Notes: a model not told the origin generated them from the letters alone. 12,765 bases of DNA from an uncultured Eubacterium sp. (GCA_937915825.1 CALGGT010000040.1:1-12765); one strand, 5' to 3'; shown: positions 1 to 7,999, numbered from the stretch's first letter. Translations and numbers: made by a program.

Positions 1-1213
1 CTTTCGGGTCATTGTAGTATTCCGTCATTACGCCGGGACCTTTGACACAGAGGATTCCCGCTTCGCCTTGTTTTACTTCTTCTCCGGTGGATTCCTGAAT
101 GATCTTGCATTCCCATCCGAAGCCCGGTACGCCAATGGCTCCTACTTTATGAATGTTTTCCACTCCTAAATGCACACAACCCGGTCCGATGGATTCGCTT
201 AAACCGTAATTGGTATCGTACTGATGATTCGGAAAATATTCCTTCCAATGTCGGATCAGCGACGGGGGCACCGGCTGGGCGCCAATGTGCATTAAGCGCC
301 ATTGATCCAATTGATAATCTTCGATCTTGATCTCCTTGGCGTCCAAAGCATCCAGAATATCCTGGGCCCAGGGAACCAGCAGCCATACAATGGTACAATG
401 TTCCTTAGAAACCGCTTCAAAAATATAGTCGGATTTGGTTCCCTTTAACAAAACAGCCTTGGATCCTGCTACCAGACTGCCGAACCAGTGCATCTTGGCA
501 CCGGTGTGATAAAGGGGCGGGATGCATAAGAAGCAATCCTCTCTGGATGTCGCGTGATGCTTTTGTTCCACATGGGCCGCGTGCATCAGACTTTCATGAT
601 TGTGTAAGATCGCTTTGGGAAAGCCGGTGGTTCCCGAGGAAAAATAAATCGCAGCGTCGTCTTCGTAGGTTAACGGGATCTCCGGCGCCTGGCTGGGACA
701 ATCCGCCACCAACTCACGATAGCTTTCCGCAAATGTGGGACACCCTTCTCCCACATAGATCAGTAAACGATTCTTCTCGATCTTCTCTTCAATGGTCTCA
801 ATTCGTCCAATAAACTCCGGTCCGAACAGAAGCACATCAACCTCCGCCAACTCCGTACAATAAAGGATCTCGTCGGCGGTGTAACGAAAATTCAAAGGTA
901 CCGCAATGGCACCCGATTTTAAAATTCCAAAATAAATCGGCAGCCATTCCAAACAATTCATCATAAGAATGGCTACTTTATCTCCCTTCTTAATCCCTCG
1001 TTCCAATAACATATTGGCCATTCGATTGGCTTTTTCATCAAAAACACGCCAGGTAATCTCCCGACGGTAAGATTTCGGTGAAGTGGATTGAATGAGATCA
1101 AATTCCTTCCAAGTGACTTTTCGATGATCTTCCTGTTCCGGATTTAACTCTACCAAAGCCACCTCGTCCCCATATAGCTTTCGATTTCGTTCCAGATAGT
1201 CCATGATCGGCAT
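1..1213 (-). CDS. Acyl-CoA synthetase (AMP-forming), class I adenylate-forming enzyme, 3' end cut by window
   Basis: The frame is open from an ATG at 1213 to the window edge, giving 404 codons of a protein expected to be about 500-550 residues. The family activates a carboxylic acid with ATP to an acyl-adenylate, then transfers it to CoA. The phosphate-binding loop SSGTTGFPK is at residues 192-200, and the adenine/acid-pocket motif YGLSES is near 336-341. Sequence such as GDKVAILMMNCLEWLP and AVPLNFRYTADEI is typical of fatty-acyl or aryl-CoA ligases. The C-terminal hinge and catalytic Lys lie outside the window. A GGGGG ribosome binding site 8 bases upstream supports the 1213 start; a second Met at codon 4 is less well placed. 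An own promoter at 1277-1305 makes it independent of the glycan operon. The substrate cannot be told from sequence; a medium- or long-chain fatty acid is the default guess. Confidence 0.92.
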   Translation of the reverse strand, partial: MPIMDYLERNRKLYGDEVALVELNPEQEDHRKVTWKEFDLIQSTSPKSYRREITWRVFDEKANRMANMLLERGIKKGDKVAILMMNCLEWLPIYFGILKSGAIAVPLNFRYTADEILYCTELAEVDVLLFGPEFIGRIETIEEKIEKNRLLIYVGEGCPTFAESYRELVADCPSQAPEIPLTYEDDAAIYFSSGTTGFPKAILHNHESLMHAAHVEQKHHATSREDCFLCIPPLYHTGAKMHWFGSLVAGSKAVLLKGTKSDYIFEAVSKEHCTIVWLLVPWAQDILDALDAKEIKIEDYQLDQWRLMHIGAQPVPPSLIRHWKEYFPNHQYDTNYGLSESIGPGCVHLGVENIHKVGAIGVPGFGWECKIIQESTGEEVKQGEAGILCVKGPGVMTEYYNDPK

Positions 1214-1276
1214 GATAATATCCCCCAATTTTATTTTTCAAGATTCTCCCATAAGCCCTATCAGCCCTACCCTTAT

Positions 1277-1305
1277 ATTATAGGCAATTTCCCGTGAAAA
1301 GTAAA
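1277..1305 (-). promoter_or_regulatory. Sigma-A-type promoter of the acyl-CoA synthetase gene
   Basis: On the minus strand a -35 box TTTACT (1300-1305) is followed by a 17-base spacer and a perfect -10 box TATAAT (1277-1282). The predicted start is near 1270, giving a leader of about 57 bases before the ATG at 1213. It lies between the licD stop (1313) and the synthetase start. I see no convincing terminator after licD, so read-through from the glycan operon may add to expression. Confidence 0.7.
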
Positions 1306-1312
1306 GAGTGTG

Positions 1313-2242
1313 TTAGAAACTGTATGATTGGAGAAAGGTTTTGTAATCGGTATCCGTATCAAAAAGCACGGAACCGTGGCAGGAGGTTCCAACCACAAAT
1401 TTTCTCCAATCTCCATACTCAGAATCCAGGGAATGCTCGTATTCTTTTGGTACCGGGATTTCCATGTGCTCAAAGGGAAGAAGGATCAATTCCTCATAAT
1501 CCCTGTGATCTTTACAATGGCGCGCTTCGTCCTTTAAGCCGAACGCAAAGGATAAGATGCCCATACGTTTTGTAGCCCGGTGGTTGTACATGGCACAGGC
1601 TTCTTCAAACTTTTGATAGGCCTTGTCGTAGGGAAGGATCTTCTCCCAAAGCCAGAAGATCCCGTGACACAAATGGGTGCGCAAACTCTTCTTAAGATAC
1701 GGATATCCATCGCTGTGCCAATACAGACGCTTGGCAATCTTCTTATAAAAGAGCGCTTTCTTTCTTTGCGCCGCCAGTTCCTCTTCGCTCTCCGGCACAT
1801 TGTCAAAGACAAAGATGTCAATAAAAATTCCCTGATTTATGTCTCTTCTTCTGCGCTCCGAGGGAAGAACCCCGGTGGTTTTACTGTTTCGAAGCTGAGC
1901 ATGGCCTCGCATGCTGCCGGGATCGGTGTATTCCGTTTGAAAAAAATACTCCTCCTGAAACTCCTCAGGTCCTACTTCACACAATTTTTCATAGTCACTT
2001 CTTGGCATGACCATGTCGATGTCGTCGTCCCAGGGAATAAAACCTTTGTGACGAACCGCCCCTAATAACGTACCTCCATAGGCACATATTTTTAAGTTGT
2101 ATTTGCTGCATACCCGCAACAATTCCTGTAACAGATCCATCTCAACGGCCCAAACCTCTTTCATTTGGGCATCCACTACATAGCCGTCCCGTTCCTCTTC
2201 CTCCAGAAAAGAATCCGGAAGGGAAATACGAATATCGATCAT
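1313..2242 (-). CDS. LicD family phosphotransferase (nucleotidyltransferase fold)
   Basis: 309 residues, the usual size for LicD proteins. The family signature lies at residues 56-77: GGTLLGAVRHKG followed by FIPWDDDIDM. The Asp cluster is the metal-binding core of the nucleotidyltransferase fold. Characterised LicD proteins transfer phosphocholine or related phospho-groups from a nucleotide-activated donor to cell-surface glycans or teichoic acids. The donor here is unknown, because no choline uptake or CTP-activation gene is in the window. The start overlaps the flippase stop by 4 bases (ATGA), and AAAGGAAGG lies just upstream inside the flippase gene, so the two are translationally coupled. 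It is the last gene of the GT2-flippase-LicD operon and probably decorates the glycan that operon exports. Confidence 0.92.
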   Translation of the reverse strand: MIDIRISLPDSFLEEEERDGYVVDAQMKEVWAVEMDLLQELLRVCSKYNLKICAYGGTLLGAVRHKGFIPWDDDIDMVMPRSDYEKLCEVGPEEFQEEYFFQTEYTDPGSMRGHAQLRNSKTTGVLPSERRRRDINQGIFIDIFVFDNVPESEEELAAQRKKALFYKKIAKRLYWHSDGYPYLKKSLRTHLCHGIFWLWEKILPYDKAYQKFEEACAMYNHRATKRMGILSFAFGLKDEARHCKDHRDYEELILLPFEHMEIPVPKEYEHSLDSEYGDWRKFVVGTSCHGSVLFDTDTDYKTFLQSYSF

Positions 2243-3696
2243 TTTTTACGCCTTCCTTTAAAAATATTTAGTTCCCCGATCAAACTCAAAATAGAATCCT
2301 TCATTACCCATAACAACCCCGCATATATAAGGGCGCCGGCACAAACCTGGATCAGGGTTAGCACAATACCAGGCTGTCTTCCGTATCCGATCAAAAAAAC
2401 GACAAAACACATGATGCCCCCGGCAATCAGCCGCTTGTAACATTTTCCCCAAATCTGCAGCCAGGACACAAACCCCTTGCTCATATGCACGTAAGAAATA
2501 CTGATAATGGTTTCCGCCAACACCGAAGCAAGGATCGCTCCCGCCGCCTGAAAAAACCGGATCAGGATCAGGTTGCAAAGAAAATTCACCACCGCTCCTA
2601 AAATAATCCCCTTGGAGCTCCGGACTCTCTGACCGCTGGGGGTTAAATATTGATTTCCTAAAATATTACTAATGCAAACCACAAAAGGAATGGGGCTCAT
2701 CAGCATGATCATCGGAATGACCGGCGCATAGTCCTCACCGTAAAACCAGGGGACAAACCATTTGGCAATGCCGATCAACCCAAACATAATCGCAATGGCT
2801 AAGCACATCAGGCAGTCAAAGGACTGGTCGATCTTCTTGCGGATCTCATCTTCTTTTTTCTGGGCAAATAAATAAGACATTCTAGACGCCATTACCGTAT
2901 TTAAGGACAAAAGCACCGTTTGGGTCATACGCACGATCTTGGTCGCCTGCTCATAAAATCCATTTTGTTCCTTGGACTCCCCCTTGACAATGATTCCGAT
3001 CATGGTTTTGTCCAAGACCGTATACACGGAAATCGCAATGGTCGGAATAAAATACGCCAGTGTATTCTTAAAATGTGAGAAGGGCCGTAACGTCTTGTAA
3101 GGCACTTTCTTGATTAATTTCGGCAAATAGGACCACATGGAAATATTTCCCAAAAGACCGGTGGTCGCGCCAATCCCCACATACAACAGAACGTCATCCG
3201 GCTTATGCACAAAGACAAACAATAGAATGATTCCCAGGATCTTGACGACAGAGTTTCGGATCACGATGTAACGAAACAGCTCCAGGCCGGAATAATACCA
3301 GGAAATATCAAAAGCCACCGACACCAATGTAATGGTTAAGACCAGATAAAATGCGTTGTACCGGGACGCCACAAAGATCCAAACCACCCAAACCGCCGTA
3401 ACCGCCAAGGTGGTCAGGATGCTTAAAATCTCGATTTCCCAAAACAATCGGGAACGCTTTTCCAGAGAATCCCTTGCCATGGCAATTTCTCTCTGACCGT
3501 AAGACGCCGTCCCCAATGCCGCAAACAACGCAAAATACGTTACGATGGATTCCGTAAAACTTTGGATTCCGATGCGGTCGGCTCCTAACACTCTGGATAC
3601 GTAAGGCGCGGTAATAAATGGGGTGATCACCGTTAAAAGCCGGTAGAACGTATTGTATATATAATTTTTCTTAATACTTACTTTTTCGTTTTGCAT
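2239..3696 (-). CDS. Polysaccharide/oligosaccharide flippase (Wzx-type, MOP superfamily)
   Basis: 485 residues, hydrophobic throughout, with roughly 12-14 predicted membrane segments, as expected for Wzx/MATE-like exporters. The N-terminal region (YNTFYRLLTVITPFITAPYV, then VLGADRIGIQSF and ASYGQREIA) is typical of polysaccharide biosynthesis proteins in Firmicutes. The family flips undecaprenyl-pyrophosphate-linked oligosaccharides from the cytoplasmic to the outer leaflet. AGGAG sits 7 bases before the ATG, and only 4 bases separate the start from the glycosyltransferase stop. With a glycosyltransferase before and LicD after, export of a surface glycan repeat unit is the likely role. No Wzy-like polymerase or chain-length regulator is in the window, so the rest of the pathway must lie elsewhere. 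Confidence 0.93.
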   Translation of the reverse strand: MQNEKVSIKKNYIYNTFYRLLTVITPFITAPYVSRVLGADRIGIQSFTESIVTYFALFAALGTASYGQREIAMARDSLEKRSRLFWEIEILSILTTLAVTAVWVVWIFVASRYNAFYLVLTITLVSVAFDISWYYSGLELFRYIVIRNSVVKILGIILLFVFVHKPDDVLLYVGIGATTGLLGNISMWSYLPKLIKKVPYKTLRPFSHFKNTLAYFIPTIAISVYTVLDKTMIGIIVKGESKEQNGFYEQATKIVRMTQTVLLSLNTVMASRMSYLFAQKKEDEIRKKIDQSFDCLMCLAIAIMFGLIGIAKWFVPWFYGEDYAPVIPMIMLMSPIPFVVCISNILGNQYLTPSGQRVRSSKGIILGAVVNFLCNLILIRFFQAAGAILASVLAETIISISYVHMSKGFVSWLQIWGKCYKRLIAGGIMCFVVFLIGYGRQPGIVLTLIQVCAGALIYAGLLWVMKDSILSLIGELNIFKGRRKK

Positions 3697-3700
3697 TTGA

Positions 3701-4711
3701 TCACTCCTGATATTTTCCGGTCGCCGGATCCATCTTCTTCCCTAACCGGCCATGCATCCCATCTTTGTAGGCACGCTTTAGCAAACGGAGATTGGGCTTG
3801 ATCCCATGTACGATCGCGTACGTTTTAAAATACCAATAGGTTAAAAAAGGGCGAAGGTTTCTCACCCAGAAATTCTTTCCATAGGTATGGTCAAACCAAA
3901 ACTCATTGCGACGAAAATAATAATCTTTCCAATTCATCGGCGGTTTCTTCGCCGGTTTCGGCGCAGCCTTTTTCTCTGCCGCCACCTGACGATGTAAAAT
4001 ACTGCCACGGATGTAACGGATCTCTGTAATCTCTCCGGCCCGATGGGCAAACTCCGTATCGTCAAAGATAATAAACAGATCCCGCTTGGGAAGTCCTACT
4101 TCTTCCACCACGCTTTTGTGTAACAACGGTCCCTCAAACGGCATATCGATCACGGGAATGTAATCTTTTTCAATGTCTGTGGCAGGGATCCGGGTCTTTC
4201 TGGTATCGATCTTATATAAAAATGGATTGGTCATATTCATGGATGTAACCGCATAATCCCTGTAATTTTCGTCCTGTCGGGAGGGCACACAGATCCTGGA
4301 AGAAGGCGTCATATAGGAAAGCAGCCCCTCTAGACAATCCGGTTCCGGCAGCACATCGTCATCCATCATCCAAATGCAATCGCAATCTCTCTCCGACGCA
4401 ATCCGAAGACCATGGTGAAATCCCCCGGATCCTCCTTCATTGCTATGATTTTCATAATAACGGATGGGGACGCCCTGAATCTTTCCCAATAAGGGCGTGG
4501 TAAATAAATCTCTTTTGTCTTCTTTTCCATCCCATGGATCCACGTATCCGAACTCTTGTAAATACTCCAACGTGTGATCCGTACTGTGATTGTCAAACAA
4601 TAGGATTTCCTCCGGTTTATGCGTTTGCGTAGCCAAAGCCGGTAAAAGCTTTACGAGATATTCCTTTCGATTGTATGTAACAACAAGAACACAAATCCGA
4701 TTCTTTTCCAT
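3701..4711 (-). CDS. Glycosyltransferase family 2 (GlfT/rhamnosyltransferase-like)
   Basis: 336 residues. The GT-A fold is shown by CVLVVTYNRKEYL at residues 8-20, the metal/nucleotide-binding cluster WMMDDDV at 114-120, and FDDTEFAHR in the second half as the likely acidic catalytic region. The NEGGSGGFHHG stretch near 91-101 resembles the GlfT-type galactofuranosyl- and WbbL-like rhamnosyltransferase branch of GT2. Donor sugar and acceptor are inferred only to that level. The frame also has an ATG at 4717, but that codon directly abuts the AGGAGG at 4718-4723. The ATG at 4711 has ideal 6-base spacing, so I chose it. It is the first gene of the glycan operon, 4 bases before the flippase, and likely acts on the cytoplasmic face on a lipid-linked precursor. 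Confidence 0.9.
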   Translation of the reverse strand: MEKNRICVLVVTYNRKEYLVKLLPALATQTHKPEEILLFDNHSTDHTLEYLQEFGYVDPWDGKEDKRDLFTTPLLGKIQGVPIRYYENHSNEGGSGGFHHGLRIASERDCDCIWMMDDDVLPEPDCLEGLLSYMTPSSRICVPSRQDENYRDYAVTSMNMTNPFLYKIDTRKTRIPATDIEKDYIPVIDMPFEGPLLHKSVVEEVGLPKRDLFIIFDDTEFAHRAGEITEIRYIRGSILHRQVAAEKKAAPKPAKKPPMNWKDYYFRRNEFWFDHTYGKNFWVRNLRPFLTYWYFKTYAIVHGIKPNLRLLKRAYKDGMHGRLGKKMDPATGKYQE

Positions 4712-4753
4712 TTTCATCCTCCTGATGATCCATAATCTTTACACATGGTAGTT

Positions 4754-4782
4754 ATTGTATCATAAATTGCATTTTCTCGCAA
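4754..4782 (-). promoter_or_regulatory. Promoter of the GT2-flippase-LicD operon
   Basis: Minus strand: -35 TTGCGA (4777-4782), 17-base spacer, -10 TACAAT (4754-4759), preceded by TGA to give an extended -10. The predicted start is near 4747, leaving a short leader of about 35 bases before the ATG at 4711. It diverges from the nitroreductase promoter at 4852-4880. Confidence 0.6.
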
Positions 4783-4851
4783 GATTTCTTCCCTTTCCGT
4801 TCCCACGATCCATCCCCTGGAAAAATCGCTTCCTTCATTCCCTTTCTCTTC

Positions 4852-4880
4852 TTGCTTTTTCCCCAAAATGGTGTTACACT
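4852..4880 (+). promoter_or_regulatory. Probable promoter of nitroreductase-L,D-transpeptidase pair
   Basis: TTGCTT (4852-4857), 17-base spacer, TACACT (4875-4880), with TG one base before the -10 (extended -10 type). The predicted start is near 4887, giving a leader of about 95 bases. The leader holds a hairpin, GGGA-c-GCC with GGCTCCC (4893-4914, loop AGACCAA). A weaker TATAGA box near 4960 lacks a matching -35 and is less likely. Confidence 0.42.
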
Positions 4881-4981
4881 GATATGGATGACGGGACGCC
4901 AGACCAAGGCTCCCACGGACACAGTACTTTGATCCATAAACGTATCTTTGTACCTATGATATAGATTGGAGGATTCTACCT

Positions 4982-5515
4982 ATGGAATTTACAACCTTAA
5001 TGAATGAGCGACGCAGCATTCGAAAATACACCGATGCACCGGTTTCTACGGAGGAGATTCAGGCAGTTATTTTGGCTGCCGGTCAGGCACCTTCCTGGAA
5101 AAATCCCCAAACCGGCCGCTACTATGCCGTTACTTCTCCCGAAAAAATCGAAGAAGTCCGTGCATGTCTTCCGGAGGGAAACCAACAGAAAACCGAACAG
5201 GTCCCGGTTTTACTTGTTACAACCTATAAGAAAAATATTGCGGGGTTTGATCGCGAGGCCAATCCGGATAATGAATTGGGCAACCAATGGGGTGCTTATG
5301 ATCTGGGACTTCAGGCAGCTTATCTGATCCTGAAAGCAAGAGAATTGGGATTGGATACCTTGATCATGGGACTTCGTGACGCCGAACAATTACGAAACGT
5401 CCTGGATATTCCCGAGGAAGAAACGGTGGTTTCCGTTATTTCTCTCGGACATCGAGATGAAGATCCGGCCAAACCCAAACGAAAAGAATTGGAAAAAATC
5501 TTAAAGATCGTTTAA
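4982..5515 (+). CDS. Nitroreductase family protein (FMN-dependent oxidoreductase)
   Basis: 177 residues, within the usual 165-220 range. RRSIRKYTDAPV at residues 10-21 is the N-terminal FMN-phosphate-binding motif. WGAYDLGLQAAYLILKARE and then GLDTLIMGLRD match the core helix and FMN-contacting loop of the family, and VVSVISLGHRDEDP forms the C-terminal strand. These proteins are usually homodimers using NAD(P)H and FMN to reduce nitro-compounds, quinones or flavins. The physiological substrate is not visible. GGAGG lies 9 bases before the ATG. The L,D-transpeptidase begins 34 bases downstream with no terminator between, so the two are probably co-transcribed, although no functional link is obvious. 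Confidence 0.92.
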   Translation: MEFTTLMNERRSIRKYTDAPVSTEEIQAVILAAGQAPSWKNPQTGRYYAVTSPEKIEEVRACLPEGNQQKTEQVPVLLVTTYKKNIAGFDREANPDNELGNQWGAYDLGLQAAYLILKARELGLDTLIMGLRDAEQLRNVLDIPEEETVVSVISLGHRDEDPAKPKRKELEKILKIV

Positions 5516-5549
5516 GTCGATCCTCGAATTTACCAGAAAGAAGAGAACC

Positions 5550-6728
5550 ATGAAAAAATATAATTTTTTAATCTTTCCCCTGGCATTTGTTCTCTCTTTT
5601 GCTTTGGGAATTATAATCTTTGACAAAGCCAGAAGTGATTCGCCGACAAAATATCCTTACTACGTGGAGGCACAGGCATCTCCGGAAGCTTCCTCTTTGC
5701 CAACGGACGATGCGACTCCCGTGGCAAGTCCCACCGCAGACGCAAGCCCCGTGGCAGATGTAACTCCTCTGGCAAGTCCTACCGCAGACGCAACTGCTGT
5801 GGCAAGTCCTTCTTCCACTGCGCCCCCTGCGGCAAGTCCTGTCTTGGATCCTTATGCCCCGGAATTATTCAAAGTAAAAGCAAGAGAATTAACCATGAAA
5901 CTTTCCTGGACAAAAGTGAAGAAAGCAAATCAATATCAGATCTACCGAAAAAAGAAGAACGGGAAGAAGTTTAAGAAAATAGCCATAACTCAGGATACTA
6001 CTTTTGTAGATGAAACCGTTCTGCCACGAGAAACTTACAGCTACAAAATTAAATCAAGATATAAAAGTGGCAAAAAGAACGTTCTCAGTTCCTTCAGCAA
6101 CGAGAAAACGGACAAGATTTCGGTTCTCTCTAAGATCAAGAAGATTAAAGCCAAAGGATCCCCCTTATATGGGAAAAAAGTAAAACTGTTTTACGATGCA
6201 TATGGGCATGTGATCTCCCATCCGGAAAAATTATTCCCATCTGCCCCGTCTCTGAAAGGGCCCTATGAAATCTATGTGAATAAAAGTAAGAATCAGGTTC
6301 TCATTTATAGCCGGAAGAAATCCTACTACGTTCCCGTTCGTAATTATTTGTGTTCGGTTGGTCCCATTACTCCTACCGGATCCTATTCCTTAGGCGAACG
6401 ATACCGTTGGCGCTCGTTGGTGCAGGGTTACCAGGGACAATGGTCGGTTCGCATTACGGGACATTTTCTCTTCCATTCGGTGCCGTATTATTCCGCGAAT
6501 CCCAATAACCTGGCCACAGCCGAATACAATAAATTGGGAACCACCTGCTCCCATGGATGCATCCGCATGCAGGCAGGCGCCTGCGAGTGGTTATATCGGA
6601 ATTGTCCTGCCGGAACGCCGGTACGCCTGTATTTTTCCAGTGCTAAGGAGCCCTTGAAAAAACCGAAACTTGTAAAGATTCAAACGACCTACGATCCTAC
6701 CGATCCGGAATACACACCCCGTTCATAG
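5550..6728 (+). CDS. Membrane-anchored L,D-transpeptidase (YkuD) with Ala/Ser/Pro linker and Fn3-like domain
   Basis: 392 residues. Residues 1-3 are a short basic start (MKK), and 5-24 a hydrophobic segment that serves as an uncleaved anchor or signal peptide. Residues 40-100 are an Ala/Ser/Pro/Thr/Asp linker containing decapeptide repeats. Residues 105-188 resemble a fibronectin type III domain (KLSWTKVKKANQYQIYRKKK, then TYSYKIKSRY). The YkuD catalytic domain spans about 236-361, with the conserved His at 309 (HFLFHS) and the catalytic motif SHGCIRM at 334-340, nucleophile Cys337. Such enzymes form 3-3 peptidoglycan cross-links or attach proteins to peptidoglycan outside the membrane. The start is preceded only by a weak AGAAAGAAGAG site, so translation may be modest or coupled to the nitroreductase. 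A terminator follows 22 bases after the stop. Confidence 0.93.
   Translation: MKKYNFLIFPLAFVLSFALGIIIFDKARSDSPTKYPYYVEAQASPEASSLPTDDATPVASPTADASPVADVTPLASPTADATAVASPSSTAPPAASPVLDPYAPELFKVKARELTMKLSWTKVKKANQYQIYRKKKNGKKFKKIAITQDTTFVDETVLPRETYSYKIKSRYKSGKKNVLSSFSNEKTDKISVLSKIKKIKAKGSPLYGKKVKLFYDAYGHVISHPEKLFPSAPSLKGPYEIYVNKSKNQVLIYSRKKSYYVPVRNYLCSVGPITPTGSYSLGERYRWRSLVQGYQGQWSVRITGHFLFHSVPYYSANPNNLATAEYNKLGTTCSHGCIRMQAGACEWLYRNCPAGTPVRLYFSSAKEPLKKPKLVKIQTTYDPTDPEYTPRS
5712..5849 (+). repeat. In-gene degenerate repeats encoding an Ala/Ser/Pro decapeptide linker
   Basis: The DNA core GGCAAGTCC recurs at 5723, 5771, 5801 and 5831, with a partial copy (GGCAGATG) at 5753. Spacing is therefore 30, 18, 30 and 30 bases. 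The encoded units are ATPVASPTAD, ASPVAD, VTPLASPTAD, ATAVASPSST and APPAASPVLD (residues 55-100). They form a flexible linker that holds the transpeptidase domains away from the membrane. The near-identical DNA suggests recent expansion by slippage or unequal recombination. Confidence 0.85.
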
Positions 6729-6750
6729 GAATCGTTATTTTAACATTCAG

Positions 6751-6797
6751 AAAGGCTATCACCACCGAAATTCATCGGTTTCGTGATAGCCTTTTTT
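6751..6797 (+). terminator. Rho-independent terminator after L,D-transpeptidase (possibly bidirectional)
   Basis: A 12-bp stem (6751-6762 with 6783-6794; core GGCTATCAC/GTGATAGCC) carries an inner ACCGA/TCGGT hairpin and runs into six T residues at 6792-6797. It lies between the convergent L,D-transpeptidase and flavodoxin genes. On the minus strand the stem is followed by only three T residues, so it would be a weaker terminator for flavodoxin. Confidence 0.9.
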
Positions 6798-6820
6798 ATC
6801 ATTTGTTGAATAATGAATAA

Positions 6821-7255
6821 TTATGCAAGACCTGCTAAAGCAGAACCCAAAGCTTTCAATTCATCATTGGTTGCGTCATCCGGCTCGCCTAAGAAAGCGA
6901 TTCCTTCACCATTTACGACAGTCGCTCCATCGTTGGTAATGCGCTCTTCCCAATCTCTCATCCACTCCTGATTTCCCCAGCCATAGGATCCAAACAATCC
7001 TACTTGTTTTCCGCTGATCACACCATCAAGAGCTTCCATGAAAGGTTCCATCTCAGCTTCTTCCAGATTCTCTTCTCCCATAGAAGGACATCCCAATGCA
7101 AATGCTTTTACATCTTTCAACGCATCCACGGATGCATCACTTACGAAAATCACATTTGCTTCTGCTCCGGCTGCGGTAACACCTTCTGCTACGGCATTTG
7201 CCATTGCCTCCGTATTACCTGTGCCACTCCAATACACAATGTTTACTGTACTCAT
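6821..7255 (-). CDS. Flavodoxin (short-chain, clostridial type)
   Basis: 144 residues, typical of short-chain flavodoxins. The FMN-phosphate loop WSGTGNT is at residues 9-15, the first isoalloxazine loop CPSMGEENLEE at 56-66, and the second loop GSYGWG at 89-94 with Trp93 as the likely flavin-stacking residue. WMRDWEERI follows, as in clostridial flavodoxins. It carries low-potential electrons in the cytoplasm and often replaces ferredoxin when iron is scarce. AAAGGA sits 8 bases before the ATG. The DUF3793 gene ends 62 bases upstream. A possible but weak promoter (TTGAAA 7333-7338, 17 bases, TACGAA 7310-7315) lies within that gene's 3' end; otherwise it is read as part of the enolase-DUF3793-flavodoxin transcript. 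Confidence 0.95.
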   Translation of the reverse strand: MSTVNIVYWSGTGNTEAMANAVAEGVTAAGAEANVIFVSDASVDALKDVKAFALGCPSMGEENLEEAEMEPFMEALDGVISGKQVGLFGSYGWGNQEWMRDWEERITNDGATVVNGEGIAFLGEPDDATNDELKALGSALAGLA

Positions 7256-7317
7256 AACTACTATCCTTTCTGTTTTTTATTTTCATGGCTTACACCAAGA
7301 ATTTCGTTATTCGTACT

Positions 7318-7938
7318 CTAAACCGCAATCTCTTTCAATGTTCTCCCGTCCAGGATTTCCCGAACCGCAATCTCTCTTGTTTCATTGTAACGACGAAACA
7401 GATTCTTCTTGCTCTCTTCGAATCCATAGACCTTCCAATATCCTGTACAAATACAACCGTCTCCGTCATCCTCCAAAAAACCTTTGACATCGGACAACGG
7501 ATAACCTAAGAACACTCCGATTTCATGCGGAAAAGAGTCTTTCCCGCGATTATGATACATGATAACCCTTTGGGACAGAATACGAAGATAACTCTTCATC
7601 TGTTCCTCCGGGTCCCCTCCTGCCATGAGAGAAGGTATCTGATAACCGTGTTCCTTTAAAAAATCAGAAATCTGCATGGAGTTAAGATATCCACATACCC
7701 ATTTTGCACGATACAGGTATAGGAATCTTTTGGACTTGCTTATTGGAAAAAAGAAGTAAGAAATGCCGGTTCCTTCCAGTAAAAACGGAATGCGTTCCTG
7801 TTCTCGATCGGAAATGGTCATTAAATTGGCAAGTTTGATTCCCTTGATCAAGGGAGCACAATGGATTACCACTTCCATTTCCAGATTACGATCTTCATTC
7901 GCATGTTTGCGGAATTGAATAATTTCATTGACCGGCAC
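7318..7938 (-). CDS. DUF3793 family protein, function unknown
   Basis: 206 residues from the start chosen here. I recognise the DUF3793 pattern: HCAPLIKGIKLANLM near the N-terminus, a central hydrophobic stretch (ISYFFFPISKSKRFLYLYR), the strongly conserved FPHEIGVFLGYPLSDVKGF, then CTGYWKVYG and a Phe/Arg-rich C-terminus. No catalytic motif is evident and there is no signal peptide, so it is probably cytoplasmic. The frame allows a GTG at 7947, but that codon touches the AAAGAGG site; the GTG at 7938 has AGAGG at 8-base spacing and is preferred. No in-frame ATG exists nearby. From memory, the family recurs in Clostridia near flavodoxin and iron-transport genes, which suggests a redox or iron role, but this is inference. 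Confidence 0.85.
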   Translation of the reverse strand: MPVNEIIQFRKHANEDRNLEMEVVIHCAPLIKGIKLANLMTISDREQERIPFLLEGTGISYFFFPISKSKRFLYLYRAKWVCGYLNSMQISDFLKEHGYQIPSLMAGGDPEEQMKSYLRILSQRVIMYHNRGKDSFPHEIGVFLGYPLSDVKGFLEDDGDGCICTGYWKVYGFEESKKNLFRRYNETREIAVREILDGRTLKEIAV

Positions 7939-7975
7939 GTTCTTCACCTCTTTCTGGTCATTCGACTCATCGATT

Positions 7976-7993
7976 GATTCCTTATAGGGAATC
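7976..7993. repeat. Small inverted repeat between enolase and DUF3793 genes
   Basis: GATTCC and GGAATC form perfect 6-bp arms around a 6-base loop (GATTCCTTATAGGGAATC). It has no following T-run on either strand, so it is not a standard terminator. It could be an operator, or a hairpin that trims or attenuates read-through from enolase into DUF3793-flavodoxin. Confidence 0.4.
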
Positions 7994-7999
7994 CTCGAA

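Noticed and set aside
1214..1276. Possible terminator for the glycan operon from the repeated AGGGCT/AGCCCT motif near 1255-1272
   Set aside because: The copies are direct repeats (TAGGGCT twice), not an inverted stem, and no T-run follows.
1580..2065. Long plus-strand open frame (161 codons) opposite licD
   Set aside because: It is a shadow of the clearly recognisable LicD reading frame and has no protein family resemblance.
4755..4964. 69-codon plus-strand open frame in the divergent promoter region
   Set aside because: It overlaps both predicted promoters, has no ribosome binding site and shows no recognisable protein features.
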